64,000 nucleotides of DNA from contig NC_049979.1 in assembly GCF_000003815.2 (NCBI RefSeq), positions 23,064,368 through 23,128,367 on the forward strand, read 5' to 3'. Below, one piece after another: positions 20,714 through 33,600 of this stretch. The translations under genes were made by a program, and so were the position numbers. The notes under the pieces are model-generated. The model was not told the DNA's origin, made no database searches, and saw only the letters and a list, made by a program, of their open reading frames with translations. Origin of the DNA: Branchiostoma floridae. Lineage: Eukaryota > Chordata > Leptocardii > Amphioxiformes > Branchiostomatidae. Within the stretch, counting starts at the first letter, position 1. Every line of letters starts with the position of its first letter.

Positions 20714-23700
20714 TTTTTGTAAATGTCTCTGAAGCAATACTTGCAACACTGAGATACAATGGATTGTTTCTGTAAGCCATAGTCATATGTGTACAAGACA
20801 GCAAGATAACTGGAGAAAAAGTGAGCTTGATGTAAGACATCAGGTGCAAAATAACATCTTTTATGTTGTTTTAAGGGCTGTCACATTTGAAATGTTCAAG
20901 CAAACAGTTAGGATATTTTTTCATGCTGAACCTTTATTTTGTTTCACGTAACTAACCTAGGTTTCTAGGTAAGATCCCCCCACACACACACACACAAGGG
21001 TCAGATATATTTTGCCAAAGGTCAGATACTGACTGAACAATACCAGTGCAAATGGCACCCTTTACTTATCAGCCTAGCTCTCCTGACATTTGCATTAGGA
21101 CAAACTCTCTGTTAGAATTTAAAGATATTTCAGTCTGCTTCCTACACTGCACATTGAGTGGGTTACCCAAAGTGTACACGCGAGAAGAACTGAAGTCATC
21201 ACACGTGCACCTGGTTTTGACCGTCACTGATATATTTTATATTGTACTGGTGCCTGTATGACAAACAAATATATATGGAAAAAGCACATAGTCATAACTA
21301 GAAGGTCTACAGGCAGGAAATGTTCCAGAATCAACATCATTTTATAGATGCTATACAGCAATAAGTAACTTATGATAATCCTTGTCATTTTTCCATTGAA
21401 TAATAATAGATCTGTAATGTGGGTTTCTAAGCTATAGTGCACAATGACTACAATTTGATAATGTGACTACCTATTGCAATATCTTCATCAACATTGTAGA
21501 ATCAAGAGTATGATTCAGATACTTAGTGTAGTAATTTGTTTTCGATTACTGTTGGAAAATCAAATAAGCTCTTAGGACCAAATAGTTATTTGTTAACATA
21601 TTCTGAATGTGCCAACAATCTAGTTGCTTCCATGTTGCAGATATAATTTTTATAATGTGCATGTAAAACAATTGCTTTACCACTGTAAATAACAATATTG
21701 TAACAAAATCAAGAAAACCTTGCATTGGCTGATAACCTTGCATTCTATGATAGCAATGTTTCGAGCTGTATCAAATATTCCCTATCTAGTGGTCAGATTA
21801 ACATCTTACGATCAATTGCTGTCTGAAATGTCTGACCATTGACAGAATCTCTCAAGTTTCTTGAACAACTTTTGTATTCTATTACCTGGATGTGAAGTCC
21901 AATTCACTATCTATGGATGATTTCCTTTGTTATTATTGTTGGATACTTTTTTTGTACTTACCAAAAGTGTCAACAAATCAAAACTTCAATTTTAGATAAA
22001 CACATGTATATCCTTACAGTTGCTTTAGGCTTTATGTCTCTTCTAGAAATCAAACGTTCCCTTTTCCACAATTATGTGTGAATGTTTTGATGTGTGAATG
22101 AAATATATCACCAGCATAGCGTGAATTTGTCAAATTCAAACTTTAAAATGTTACAAAAATCATTATGTAGCCAAGGGAGGGAACAAATATATATGTCAAA
22201 CTGTAGTCCCAAAGTAATGTTAATTATGGTATTGATTCTGTTTTCTTACAAAAATAATACACAGAAGCCATACCATATCTGTTACACACTTTATTCCATG
22301 ACACACACACATTGGCCACGTCACTTCTTTATTATTATTTCTGAGAAAAAGCAGTCAAGATTTCTACAATCGCAGCACAGATAGAATTTATTTAGGACGG
22401 AAGTTTTCTTTGGAATGGACGCAACATAGCTATGTGACTGTATAGCAATTACCGTTGTGACAACTACATACTTAAGGTCGTATCTATATTAATGTTAACA
22501 CAGCAACAAGGCATTCTTAAAAGTTTAATAGAGCCAGCTAGTGTTTCCTTATATGCACTAAGCTTTTATACACAGTAAGGCAGTGTCTTGTAGTCTGAAG
22601 TGATAGATCAAGCATCCCTTACAAACGCATCAGTCCGTTGAATCGCAAATAGCATTTTTTCCATTTTTTGTCAGAAGATATACAGAAACGCAGAGCCATT
22701 ACATCGATACAAGTTTTGCAGACACACGAACACACAGGAACATTGTTCACACTTCATAAATATCTTGTAAAGATAAAGAAAATCTCAACACTTACACAAC
22801 GAGAAGTAATTTTCCATCTCACATCAGAAAACAAGTCAATGGTATAACGCAACTTAACATATGCACACTGTTTCACTCCAAGTACTAGTTCACTCATGAC
22901 AGATTTTGAATAAAGAGAAAGACTAAACCTTGGTCGCAAGTGTTCACAATACTATTTATATTTGGCACAAACTCGTCCCTCTAGTTTCCTCTTTCTATGG
23001 GAGTCGAGTTTCATCACGAAAAGACGAATGAACAAAACCAGAAACATCTATACAAAAATATCCGCATTTCATTGAACAATTTTCTGCAGCTAGCAGTATA
23101 CATAACTACATATACACTTCTCATATACATGACCGGATTTCAATGTCTTTTCATTCAAGTCGTGTAGAATTTCATCTATGGTTCCTGCACGTGGTTGTGA
23201 CTTATCTATCGGTTCCATGATCCATTGAAGTACACTGATCAGGATCTGTTTTAGGCATAGAAAATCCCTCACTTCACTTTCCAATGGAAAATGTTCGCGG
23301 GGATTTATATTCGCCAGGAACAAGATGGAGTATTTGCCGTGCTTCCAAATTTTCAGTTTGCGGTCGAAACCTTTCCCATTTTTGCAGAAGTAGTATCCGA
23401 TGTGATATTTCTGTCATATCACAGTGAAGGATAAGGATAGCGAATATTACAGAATGTTTGAAAATGATCGTAGTTTTCCCAAGTTCTAGCTTATCTTTTA
23501 CACTATCTCCTTCCTGTATGATTTGATAACACAACGTAAGCTAGAGGAAAACAACGAGTCTTCTTTACAATGTCAGAATGTGTTGGTGTTTAGGCGAAGA
23601 GAGACGCCCTATGAGTAGAAAGGAACCGCTCTGGAGACCTGGAAAACAAAACAGGCATGTTTAGACATCTGTCAGTTGCATAGCAATCAGTTTTACGTTA

Positions 23701-24688
23701 CCAACTTTGAAAATGAATGAATGCTTCCTCTACTCGTTGCCGTTGCCGTTTCTTTTGTGCTTGAAAGTTGAATTGCATGTAGTCCTGCTTTTTAAACATT
23801 TTCATTAACGCTAATGCTACATCCAACTGTTACTGGTTTGGACTATACAGTTTTGTTTCTTTATGCATGCCCAATCCCATTGTCGTATCTAGCAGCTACA
23901 TGTAGTTGGTTTATACAACACAGGGAGGTGCGCCCAACGGTACACACCTATCGTCCGCGCCACCTGTGGCTTACGTTTGGTATTGCAGCACTGGCGCCGA
24001 CAGGTTGGGATGGTGGGACGGATTCATTCTGAGTGCCGCTGTCAGGCTTTTGTTATACCTAAAGGCAAGGAGAATGACATATTCAGTCAACATGGCATAT
24101 GGTAGGACTCCCATATTCTACAGGTACATAAACCTGCATTTTGTCGGGAAACATCAGTGTTCCCTCATACATAATTGTAAGTACTAATACTACTACTGTC
24201 AGTTTATTTACAGACAATGGCTCTCCACAAAAGAACTAAACGACAATAAAGACTACAGTACTCATAAATGTGCAATACAAAATGCTGCTCAGTCAGTCGA
24301 CACATAAATGTAAGTCAGAACTTATCAAATCAAGAGAAAGTCCAGAGTCCATAAAATATATAAGTAAACTAAAGAATACATAGTAAACGACAGAAATCAT
24401 ATCAACCATACAGGTTTGTGCTATGCTTTTGTGGTTGATACTGACATCAATGGCTACTGTACACATTCCTATTGACATGCATGAGTTCTTAGTTGGAAAA
24501 CTCGTGTATTCGACTCATCTCCAGTGAGCAGCAATACTGTCATATTGCATAAACGTTAGAAGGGGAAACAAATGGAGGCTGATGTTTCTACTTCTGTTTT
24601 ATAACGTTACATATCAATTTTTTTGCTAATGGTTTATAGGTGAATATCAATTTCGCCCAACTCATACACAAGTCAGCATGAGAGGCGC
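20714..24688. other. MCFD2 3' flank and Prop1-like 3' flank, no gene recognised
   Basis: Between the convergent ends of the MCFD2-like gene (+) and the Prop1-like gene (-). It holds AT-rich DNA, a family C repeat fragment (about 21810-21905) and probably both 3' UTRs. Two open frames at 23090-23534 on the minus strand have no recognisable domain or signal and are not called genes. Confidence 0.5.
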
Positions 24689-27600
24689 TCACCAGTCGTC
24701 GTCGTGCTGCTCCACGCGCATGCCCATGTTGGTGGTGGGAGGCATGGAGAACTGTGCCATGGGTGGCGGGGCGTAGGCCGAGCTCGCCATCTGCATCTGG
24801 GGGTACCTGGAAACAAAAACACCTTCCGTCAGGAACGTCGAATCACCTAGTGGTTAGGCTAGGGGGCACGAGATCGAGAGGTCGCGAGTTTGATTCCTGG
24901 TATCCCTGGCTAGACACTGTGTCCCTGGGAAAGGCACTTAACACAAATTTCCTCACTCTACCCAGATGGGAAAATGTAGCTGACTTCTAATTCAGTTAAC
25001 TAGTTGGGGAGGTAACCGGCAGAGGAAGGAGAGGGATGGACTCCGATTTTCAATACAATGTCCCTGACACAGTGGATTAACGATCCATTACTCCTACGGA
25101 TTCAAAAAGGCCGTATGGCTACCTTGAACTGGTTGCCTTTTAGATGCAGCGCAAATCACAATCACAAACTGTCCCTGTCTATGATGATCACTACTTCTAC
25201 GTCCATTGTCGAGTTAAAGAGTCACCTCTGTATAAAGAGGTATTCTGTTCAATCGCTATAGAATTCTCCCTTGAGAGTGAAAATGTAAACTGTAATGTGA
25301 CCAAATATCCGCCTGTTCAGCACCAGGGACAGGGATGTCAAATGTCCTACAAGAATATAAATATTTCCGTAAAAACGTGTGCAGTTCCTAGTCTAAGACA
25401 GTTTCAAAGATGCATATTCATTACAATTGGAAGCAGACATACGTGTAGATGAAACCAGATTTTGGTGTTTGCTGTACGTGTATATACCCTATCTACAACC
25501 TGTCACATTTCATGTAACTTTCAATGGAAGTCAAACCCATATAGGTCCCTTTCCACTAACCGGTCAATGAGTCACATTTTAGCAATCAGCAATAAAAATA
25601 TAATTCACTGGATAAGAGTACCATGCAGCAACAAAACAGTTTAAGTGTTGGAAAAGTCTATGAAATTCGTTGAGCGACCTGTCAAATTTGTGTTCGCTCA
25701 AAAATCACAGAGGAATGTCCCTGTAGCTCAACTGGTAGCGACCTCACGGTTGAGTTCTGGTTTCAATTAGTTACTGACTGGGAGTCACCAGTTCAATCCT
25801 TGCTGCCCTATGACAAATACAGTATTTACTTGTATTGCTTTTCTGTTCACTACAAGTGTCCGAACGAACGAAAGAACGAACAGCGGTCGCCACCTGTATT
25901 AGAAAGTGAGTGTTATATGCTACAAATGTAGTGAAGTTTCACCTTGCACACGAGCTGGCAGGGTTGATGGTGTTGGACATGTGTTGGTACTGGTAGCTCC
26001 CGGGGCGGACTGCGGAGTTGTGGCCGGCGGCCGGCTGGTAGATCCCCCGCATCATGTTGTTACAGGAGGCCATGGGCGGCAGGACTGGCGACAGCGCCTT
26101 GGACAACTGCTTCTCCTGCTTACGGTACTTCGCACGGCGGTTCTGGAACCACACCTGTACCAGAGTACGGAAACAAGAGTTACATCTAAGGTACTTCGCA
26201 CGGCGGTTTTGGAACCCCATCTGTACCAGAGTACGGAAACAAGAGTTACATCTAAGGTACTTCGCACGGCGGTTCTGGAACCACACCTGTACCAGAGTAC
26301 GGAAACAAGAGTTACATCTATGGTACTTCGCACGGCGGTTCTGGAACCACACCTGTACCAGAGTACGGAAACAAGAGTTACATCTATGGTACTTCGCACG
26401 GCGGTTCTGGAACCACACCTGTACCAGCGACGGAAACAATCTATGGTACTTTGCACGGCAGTTCTGGAACCACACCTGTACCAGCGTACGGAAACAAGAG
26501 CTACATCCAGCAACAGGGAAAGGAAACATCGCTTGTTTTCTATACTAGTATCTACTTCTTCAGAAAAGATACAAGCCCACAAAAGAACAAGTAAGAATTA
26601 TACCTTCAAGTTAACAACCTAGAATTGATGTATTCAAAGTTCGTTTTATCCTAAAACTATCGTAGAGACTGGAATTCGTTGCCACCAAGTACTGTACGGG
26701 CATTTTCACTTGCAGGTAGACTTGCAAAAGTAAGGTGTGACGGGTCGATTGAATCCAGTGTTGTATAACCAGCTGCTGTCGCGCCTGCGAAGCTGGTGTG
26801 TTATGCTATTAAACGCGCAATTTATACTGGTTTATATACAAGTAGGTACAGAAATTAAATTGTTTCTGTGCCGGATTGTATGTATAATAAAATGTATGTG
26901 CATTTAGTTGTCCAATGAAAATTCATAAAACAACGAGAAATGTGGTAAAATTTCTTGTGCTTTAGGCAGTCTGGTAGGGCTATGTAAACTGGCAACAAAT
27001 GATCAAATGTTTAAATCCCCGCTAATCTAAACGAATTTCATGACTACAATTACTGTGATAAACAACAATTTTGTCATTGATCGGGATCAGGTTTTACGGT
27101 TTGTATAATAAAATGATCTCCCTTCCCCAGTATGTTATGTTTTGCAAAATCTTTCCTTTCATGTATTCTAATATGATTCTCCTATTTTTCAAACACGTGC
27201 GTGTGTGTGTGTGTGTGCGTGCGCGCGCGCCGTGTGTGTGCTAAGAGGCATGTGACATACAGTACGACAGATGTACATGTTATCGCCACCCGTCCAGTCA
27301 GAACAAAAGCGGAGTTAAACGGTACTGCTCCTAACGCGCCCGTAATTGCTGGTTGCAGAGTTAATAACTGGATAAGTGTGCGCACGTGTCAAAGAAACAC
27401 AATGAAAATTAAGTTCAGATCCACCTCACGCTGAGACAGAACTACAGGGCACATTGTGTCTTGAAGAGGTCCTCCACTGATATATGGAAACAATAGGAAG
27501 CGGCTTATCACAGAGAGGTGCGTGTGCCAGTCACGAGCAGTAAGCTCTTATCATGCCCACTATCAAGAGCCTGTCCGCAGCTGGACAGTTGTTGTCCTAT

Positions 27601-30600
27601 TCACCACCAAAATTGCCTATTTACCACAAAAGATTACATGAAAACGCTATTGAGACGGGGAGATCAGTCAATATACAGAATGGGTGCAAACGTGTAATAG
27701 CGATTCTATTTTTCCGGACACTATGTGGATAAAGGCAGCAGTTTTTCCGGATTTGAATGTTCACCAGAGAGACCCGATTTGAACAGATCTAGCTAGCTCT
27801 ACTCCAGACCAGCCAACCTAAAATGATTGTGTTCATCTTTCCTTTAATAGATGAGGACTATCTTTTTAGACCATGTAGAATCAAAATTTTACAATGAAAA
27901 GAAACTTTGTGAAAACAATTTAACTTTGCCATAGTTCTAGGGAGTGAAACATTTAGATTTGTGCCATTTATTTTACCGTATTTAAGGGCAACTTCCAATG
28001 TCGAGATTCAGTGACTGTAATATCCAGATTGACTAGTCTGCGTATCGTCACCTTTCAGTCGAACAGATATTTACAGCATTTACGGAAGTATAAAAATGCC
28101 TGTAGCGCTGTAAAACCATTCCCAACAGTGTCAGTTCGACTGTTCTTCTGATCCTGGGTATCACGACATGATTTCCCTACGCCTATTACACTACTGGATT
28201 CGTGATTTGCCACCTCAGTGCGCGCTACATGTACTTTATACTTGACTCTTAGATTTAATATGACGCCTGATTCCCTTTCAGCAGTATGTCCAGTGAAATA
28301 CATGTCTGAGTAGACCATGTACTCTGTGTGCACTTGTGTGATGTAGCTTTTGACTGATAGACAAGCCGGGCCCAGCACAGCTCAACACCCCTGATGCCCA
28401 ACTGTCAGTCCTGACTTTCATCAGTGCCGGCCTCTCCGCCCCCACAATCACGCCCGAGGCCCGGGGGACATCTAACTGCCGGGCCCCTGCCTGTACCAAA
28501 CCCCAGGAGGTCAATAGGTCTCCGCTCGACACTGGCGTGACATCGCTCCATTCTTAATTCATGACTTGGAGAGTAGTAAGAAGTCGTCATCTTAAGTTGG
28601 CCTTCACCCCTTAAGTAAAAAGTGTGTGAATTGATAACGTGTTTTATGAAGAGAACGTCAATATCCAACTCAGAATATTGGTACCGCGATGCTCAAAAAT
28701 GATCAAAATTACGTATCGTAAATCTACGTACACTTTATATGAAATTTTCATAATTTAGACTTGTTTTTGCCGGGTAGATTAAGCTGTGCATCATACAGGG
28801 AAGACCAAATCTGTGCCTTCTTTTCGGTCATCTTTGTAGATGCCAGTCACATATGTCGCTCTCCCATTGCAGATTCTAAGATACTTCGCGGTGTAGCGAA
28901 AAGGACATGGCTTTAATTTTACTAGGGCGGAGTAGACTTCTCTACATCATTTCATGATAAAATCTAGGTAAACAACCGTGTTATGAGCTCAGTAAACAAG
29001 TTTACAGGTCACAAAGAACGTGGACGGCTCAAAGTTTGTTCCGCCTTTACCGGCATAACCCACTTCAGATCTAACTTCATACACGGGGTAATCAGGGCTC
29101 AATTTCTCGCCCCGACCTTTCAAAATTCAATTTTTGTAATATTCTCCAACATGATTCTTCCAAAAGTTAATCGTTGGATTGAATTTGGCCGGGGTTATGG
29201 GGTTCCGAACCGGGGGGCGGACGGGCTGGCAAATAAGGAGTTGATGAAAAACGTCTCGGACACTGAGTACATTATATTACTGGATGTTGGAATACTCCTA
29301 TGTTGGGGAATCGTAGTTGTAGGTTTGACATTCTGTTCCAGCGTCCAGGTTTGCTGACTTGCATGGGGAATGAAGCTCTATTCATGATGACAAACGCGTT
29401 AAAAAGGGCGAACCCCCTCCCTCAGCACATCGATCGGCCGGCCTGGCTCTATGTAGTCACATGACGGAGGGAAAACGCTTTCAACAGAAGTGCTTGCTAA
29501 TGGACCTTTCATTACATCACTATTGTTCCCTGCTCCCTTGCTGCTCTCTCGCACTTCCCAAACCACTTCAATTTCTCGGCGCTTTTAAGGCACGTTTGAA
29601 AGAGTTACAATGTCTGGGCGCGTGCATAGAATCAGCAAAGCTGGTAGAGTACCCTGGTCCATTCTGTGGAGGGCTCCGCAGGCTATGGCCCGGGAGCCGC
29701 CCAGGCACGCCCGCCCGCCACCTGAGCTTTCTCCGGCCCGCGCAGTTCGATCTTCAATTCAGATCTTTATTTGGATTGAAATGGGTCTTTATTGAATTAT
29801 TCTCCCAATAAAAACCAATTCAGCCCTATTAATGAGACCTAGCGAGCATCTCATAAATATGAGCTTGTAAACCACTAAATGCACCTGCCGACAGCCGATC
29901 TCTGTGAGCACACTTGTCTCACTGTTACCCTACAGTCAACCGTAAGTGATTGTCACAGTAGCGATATCTGAAGTCAGATGTGAAATCTGTCAGTTGGTTC
30001 CTTACCATGTCACGGCGCAGCTTAGACAGGTGGAAAAGCCCATCTTTTCAGCACGACAACTACTTTATAAGCCGCCACGGATGAGCACGACACAGCACAA
30101 TATCAAACGGAAAGTCTCGCCTGGGAAAACTTCATTTGACAGGACTTTACTAAAGAGCACCACTGTGAACCATAACGACACCACAGATGGTAAAGTGTTA
30201 TAGCCAGTTCAAAAAATAATTACCAAAAGCTGACTAATAACTGAAAAATACGAACGCCAAAGGTTGCGTTTTTTAAATGAAATCCAGAAGAAACGAATTT
30301 TTCCCAGAGCAATGGTACTGTCGACTGGTTTAACGATGTCTTTATCCCCGAACACGGACAGCTCCATTCAGAACCACTGTCGTGTTCAGTTGTTGTGTGA
30401 TTCCATTCTTCTGCGTGACTCCGAGTTAATAAGAAGGGAGGAGCGCTTCGCGACAGGGAAGGCACGGGAACTGAGGTCCATCTGTCGGAAATCCCTCACA
30501 TTTTTGTAAAAGAAAAGACAAAAAAACGATACATTTCTTCTATCTTAACCATGAATTTGTTTCTCAAGTCGTCGTCTTTAGTGACAAAATATATTCATGA

Positions 30601-33600
30601 CGATGTCGCAAGAGTAAAATCTTGACATTATCCACGGGCAGAAAAAAGCCATAGATATTCCGAGGGCTGCTGATGTGGAAGTAACTGCAATCACTTCGGG
30701 ATCATTGAACTGTTAGTAAACCCACCATTATTACTCAGCGGCAAAGAAAAACAATACCTAAGCCCGTGGAGATTTCAGATTTCCCGACAAGGATTAGTCA
30801 TGCACAGGAATCCTCGTCGGGCGCGAGGGAACAATAATCGAAGCTCCGTTTTCCGACAGATGAACTCGACTGGTGTTCCCCTTTTTTTCTTCCTATAGCA
30901 TCTGTTCTTCGTGCAGGAAAAGGTAGCGAGATTATTCTTTTTACTTCCACAAAATTGTTGGTGTAATGTTCAACCGGGAAAAGAATCCGGTGAACTCTCC
31001 ACAACACATTCTGCACAAGACACACATTCGCCCAAGGTTTCACTTCTGTCTACTGTCAAAATGGGGTGTTGAAAATGAAAGATACACACATTTTGATATG
31101 AAAAGTTTCTAAAATTGTTCTTTGACAAGTTGACATTTGCTGGTAGACAAGGGGAAAAGCAGCACACAGAATTTGTCACCACGTTGCCCGAAACAACGAG
31201 CTCCCAAAAGGCAGAGAAGATCAGAGCACGGTAGCTACCGCACTGCCGCTAAACTGAAAGCGGCTAACACCACACTGTATACTTGAAGCCGTGGTTAACA
31301 CACAATCCATCAATATGAAGACATTTCTCAAAGTCCGCTAAAACATATAACACATGTCCTATATTCATCCGCGCATGTTGAACTCGATGTTCTGAACAAT
31401 GGGGTTCTATATTGTCAAAGGTAAGTCCCGCTGTGGGTGGCCAGACAGGGCGACTTCTTGACTCAGAACATCCGAGGGACTGCATATGGCCACGGCACGT
31501 TTAAAACATGTAATGTTCGCTACGGCTTATAAACGACAATGAAGCAGGAAAAGTGCAAATTCTATAGCGATACAAACGGCCATTTTCGAGGTAAAATTCA
31601 TTACCCTCTGCAGGCAGAAAGCAACACAGAAACACAAGACGCAGATACAAATTATTTTCATGAACAACACTTCACCATTAACACAGACTTAAGTATGACA
31701 TAAGTGCAAGGTTGATTCTATCGAAAAGTGCTTATAAGTAAAAGAAAACTCCTTGTATTGACAGTTGTTCACGTGTAAATTCATTTGACAATTTGGGACG
31801 TGGCTTAGTCCTCTCTACTACGAGAGAATGTGAATATGTACAATATATGTACCTGAATTCTTGCTTCGTTCAGTTTGGTGGCTCTGGCCAGCTCCTCGCG
31901 CACATAAATGTCTGGATAGTGGCTCTTGCTGAAGGCCTCCTCCAGCTGGGCCAGCTGCTCCTGTGTGAAGGTGGTGCGGTGTCGGCGGCGGGCGGGGGTC
32001 GGCGGGATGGCGGGGTTGGGCGGGGTGTTGGCCGCGTCCCGCCCCAGCCCCGCGCCTTCACTCGGCTTCGGCTTCTTGAAGGCTCCATCCGGGCTCTCTG
32101 TGATCGGCGGGTAGACAGAGAAGTCAGTGCATATCATCGGCAAGTGGTAAAACATCAGGTTGCTTGTAGTTCACAACCCACCGCTGGAACGTTAGAGTTT
32201 TCTTCTAAAGATACCAATATGGACACTTCTATAAGTGTGCGTGCAGCTACTCAGTCCCTTCTCCGACGTATTGCCAGAAGTCGGTCGACTCGAAAAGATT
32301 GCTAAAAAGGACCGATTCTTGTTCCACACAAAGAAGAAGAGAGGACGACAACAATGTCGGCCCATGTGAGGCAGACACAAAGCTGCACCTAACTTTGACT
32401 GCTGAGAATAATAACCTGATTTCGTACATGATACAGACGATATTATAAATCTATTAGAAACAAAGTTAGTTATCGTCCGTATGCCACGGGGTTCACTAGC
32501 CATCTTAGGAGCAGAGCTAAAGATCAAATATTCGGGTCTGAGCCGAGTATATGATTCAAACGAATTGGATCTTCTTTTTTCCTTTAACTTAACTTGTCTC
32601 TACCGTGCCGTTAGTTTCCTCACATCAAACTCTCAGTCACAAGTCAACTCTAGTCGTGACCCGCCTTAATATGATACCGTGCACAAAAATATGATATCAT
32701 TCACGGCAATAACTTGTAATTCTGTTGTCACTCAAAAATCATTTCAGGTCGTTTAATTAACCAAATCAACACTGTTCCTGACAACGTAGTCATAAGGCTA
32801 CATATTTGGTTTGAAGTTTTTACTAAATTTTTCAATAGGATTTTATAGCTTTGTCGGTTTCAGTTTAGCCGCTTTTGAATAATGTTCCGTTACAATTGTA
32901 CATGATTTCCGATATAACGAAAGGAACGCGGGTAAGAAAAATGACTGGATGTCAGTACATGATCAGTAAAATGTGAATTTGCTCTGATATTTATTCGAAA
33001 TTGAAAATGACTACAAAGGCGGTGATTGTCTACGGTAAGAGTCTTATATTTTAGGTACGCGTTAAGGTGCAATATTTAACACTTTCTATCGTTAATGACT
33101 GCGAACCTTATTCAACTAGAGACCTTCCATTTCTCTGTTTCAAGATTATTGTTGGTCCGGCTTAAATGGGCGCAAGAAACACACAAACAGTATTTCATAA
33201 AACTGACATTTTCGGCCATTTTAGGTAGATACATGCAGTTAGTAAATATAATTTTACTATGGTTAACACGGTAAAGATGAAAACATTTGTGTGACGGACA
33301 AGTGATAAGGTGTTGGACTATGATATTTCAGAATATAGTTTGATTATCTACGTGTATTCTGTGCTTTCACGAGGCTTCAAGTTTACGTAACGTATGAAAA
33401 GTCGCCAGGATAATTTTCATCATAGAAAGTCTCATAGAGCCCTGTGTCGTCTGATTTTGACAAACATATACCGACATTTTACATAACCCGCGCCTATTAC
33501 TATATTTCTACGTCTAAATTGCCGGCCATAACGTAGTTTCTGATCACATCACGAGTCCTTTGGTAGCTGGGGATGGGACTGATCTAATCGGGACGGGAGT

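Larger units (their letters stand above)
26769..31852. other. Large intron 2 of the Prop1-like gene
   Basis: No exon is supported here. It holds an alternating purine-pyrimidine tract (27194-27241) and an inverted-repeat partner (27446-27735). Some GC-rich non-coding stretches (about 28370-28560 and 29590-29760) differ in composition from their surroundings and could be regulatory, but I cannot show this from one sequence. Confidence 0.4.

Noticed and set aside
23090-23534. Two minus-strand open frames
   Set aside because: Neither shows a recognisable motif; they probably lie in the 3' flank of the Prop1-like gene. Not enough support for a gene.
26125-26511. CRISPR-like array
   Set aside because: The 66-base unit has no unique spacers; the whole unit is repeated and it codes for a homeodomain helix in a eukaryotic gene.
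25906-26622. Long plus-strand open frames with repeated [13 protein letters not shown] or [12 protein letters not shown] units
   Set aside because: These are antisense and off-frame readings of the helix-3 array. The repeat period is divisible by three, so several frames stay open by chance.
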